Below are positions 14,301 to 14,393 of a DNA stretch of 14,393 nucleotides, piece by piece (the first letter of the stretch is position 1; every line of letters begins with the position of its first letter). Under the pieces are notes generated by a model that did no database searches, was not told the DNA's origin, and saw only the letters and a list, made by a program, of their open reading frames with translations. The stretch comes from Bacteroidota bacterium. Lineage in GTDB: Bacteria; Bacteroidota; Ignavibacteria; Ignavibacteriales; Ignavibacteriaceae. Location of the stretch: NCBI GenBank assembly GCA_023433685.1, contig JAEYUD010000026.1, positions 1-14,393 of the forward strand, written 5' to 3'. The position numbers and the translations under genes were made by a program.

Positions 14301-14393
14301 GTTAATGTGTTCCTTAAATCCCTTGACTTTTTCCTTGAGTTCGAAGTCGCTCAGAGAAGCCAGAGTGGCGTAATGTTCATTTATTTCTTGAAC
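11382..14393 (-). CDS. secA: protein translocase ATPase SecA (5' end beyond window)
   Basis: SecA drives preproteins through SecYEG. The frame is open to the window's last base, so 1003 residues are visible and the N-terminus is missing. The first visible residues (VQEINEHYATLASLSDFELK) match the segment before NBD1. In visible-fragment numbering: Walker A ATGEGKT at 136-142, TYGTNNEFGFDYLRDN at 208-223, and DEVDSVLIDEARTP from 241. Then come AGMTGTAETEEGEF, NMAGRGTDIKLG, RRIDRQLRGRSGRQGDPG and the scaffold/wing domains. The protein ends with a zinc-binding tail, NDPCWCGSGKKYKQCHG (C-x-C-x8-C-H). A variable insert with Lys/Glu repeats (TSLTEEQKKKKEEQ) lies in the precursor-binding region, as in relatives. 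The GTG at 14241-14243 is internal, not a start. Confidence 0.98.
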   Translation of the reverse strand, partial: VQEINEHYATLASLSDFELKEKVKGFKEHINNETEELRNKIAGLREQLTSVEGEVANANEIHDEIEQLEKELDEKYEDLLDEMLPEVFAVAKDTCRRLVGKSYDVMGQTVTWDMVPYDVQLMGGIVLHQGKIAEMATGEGKTLVATLPLFLNSLTGRGAHLVTVNDYLAQRDSEWMGEIFKFHDLSVGVILGTMSPDKRRISYNSDITYGTNNEFGFDYLRDNMSIDPEQQVQRKHIYAIVDEVDSVLIDEARTPLIISGPVDSDNQKYDEMKPKIERLHRLQSNLVSSILTEADKILSGNPSKDQITEAGVLIFRAFRGLPKHKKLMKTVAEPGNKQLMQNTELEYLKDKGRNMHIIDEELYFVIDEKNNSIELTEKGREELAKGSTEGKTYFVLPDFGTEISKIQNDTSLTEEQKKKKEEQLHFEYSEKSDRLHTINQLLKAYTLFEKDDEYVITEDGKIAIVDEFTGRVLPGRRYSDGLHQAIEAKENVKVERDTQTLATITLQNYFRMYKKLAGMTGTAETEEGEFDEIYKLEVVVVPTNKPITRFDEDDQIYRTKREKFNAVATQVEELQKEGRPVLVGTTSVEVSETISRMLKLRGVKHNVLNAKQHQREAEVVAYAGQPGAVTIATNMAGRGTDIKLGPGVREKGGLFILGTERHESRRIDRQLRGRSGRQGDPGTTIFFLSLEDDLLRLFGSERAASIMSRAGFEEGEVIKHPIITRSVERAQKKVEENNFAIRKRLLEYDNTMNQQRTIIYSRRNRALHGERLKTEILEMMEDYVADLVEKYYDKGEIDQLEKEVDTHLLINIKFDPEEWGLLNKSGVTEKVIKAAHEYYAYKENMVSSEMMARIERFAFLTVIDNRWKEHLRDMDDLKEGINLRAYGQKDPLIEYKNEAFELFTTLLEEIRNETVQISFKLNPAQPENVQITRRPERRPQRTIKESADKAGMSEGGYVPSPKEQDFGPVGKPQPVKVEQRIGRNDPCWCGSGKKYKQCHGKNA

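Noticed and set aside
1..14393. tRNA, rRNA or riboswitch
   Set aside because: No cloverleaf with a TTCGA-type arm or rRNA-like sequence was seen in the gaps; the gaps are short or filled with repeats.

Overview
The window looks like chromosomal DNA from a member of the Bacteroidota-Chlorobiota-Ignavibacteriota lineage; Ignavibacteria or a relative is my best guess. The grounds are indirect: a Chlorobium-style two-cluster ferredoxin with an insert, a SecA with a CxC-x8-CH tail, a large lipoprotein with the 'DSLK/DSIK' linkers common in that group, and two TAnnTTTG boxes resembling the Bacteroidota -7 promoter element. This assignment is inferred; no rRNA is present.

Left part (1-1830). The end of an ECF sigma factor gene overlaps, by ATGA, a gene for a membrane anti-sigma factor with a zinc-binding H-x3-C-x2-C motif. 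Next comes a REP-associated Y1 transposase (RAYT/TnpA-REP type). Hairpin repeats flank it in opposite orientation: a two-hairpin element on the left, and on the right an array of five hairpins spaced exactly 49 bp apart. A small protein resembling the antibiotic-biosynthesis-monooxygenase fold ends 7 bp beyond the array.

Middle (1830-7740). A ferredoxin gene with its own terminator converges on a TTG-started phytoene-desaturase/RetSat-like flavoprotein gene. Divergent from that is a tight five-gene operon: MBL-fold hydrolase, Rieske [2Fe-2S] protein, QueG, RlmN and a SpoU/TrmH methyltransferase. The last four genes overlap or nearly abut, and the last three proteins all modify tRNA or rRNA.

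Gene-free gap (7740-8035). It holds a 14-bp perfect palindrome directly after the SpoU stop, then 18 heptamers of GTGTnnA with no C on the + strand for 138 nt, then GC-richer dispersed-repeat-like sequence with a 17-bp direct repeat.

Right part (8036-14393), all on the minus strand in transcription order: secA (5' end beyond the window edge), a PII signal protein 15 bp downstream, a 777-residue TPR lipoprotein (TTG start; possibly related to gliding/type IX secretion lipoproteins such as SprE/PorW), and a Schlafen-AlbA_2/winged-helix regulator whose start lies 79 nt inside the lipoprotein gene.

Most of this is housekeeping. I did not find a clear new multi-gene system. The parts most worth a second look are the RAYT with its phased hairpin array, the C-free heptamer array, the RNA-modification operon with an embedded Rieske protein, and the unusually long lipoprotein/AlbA overlap.
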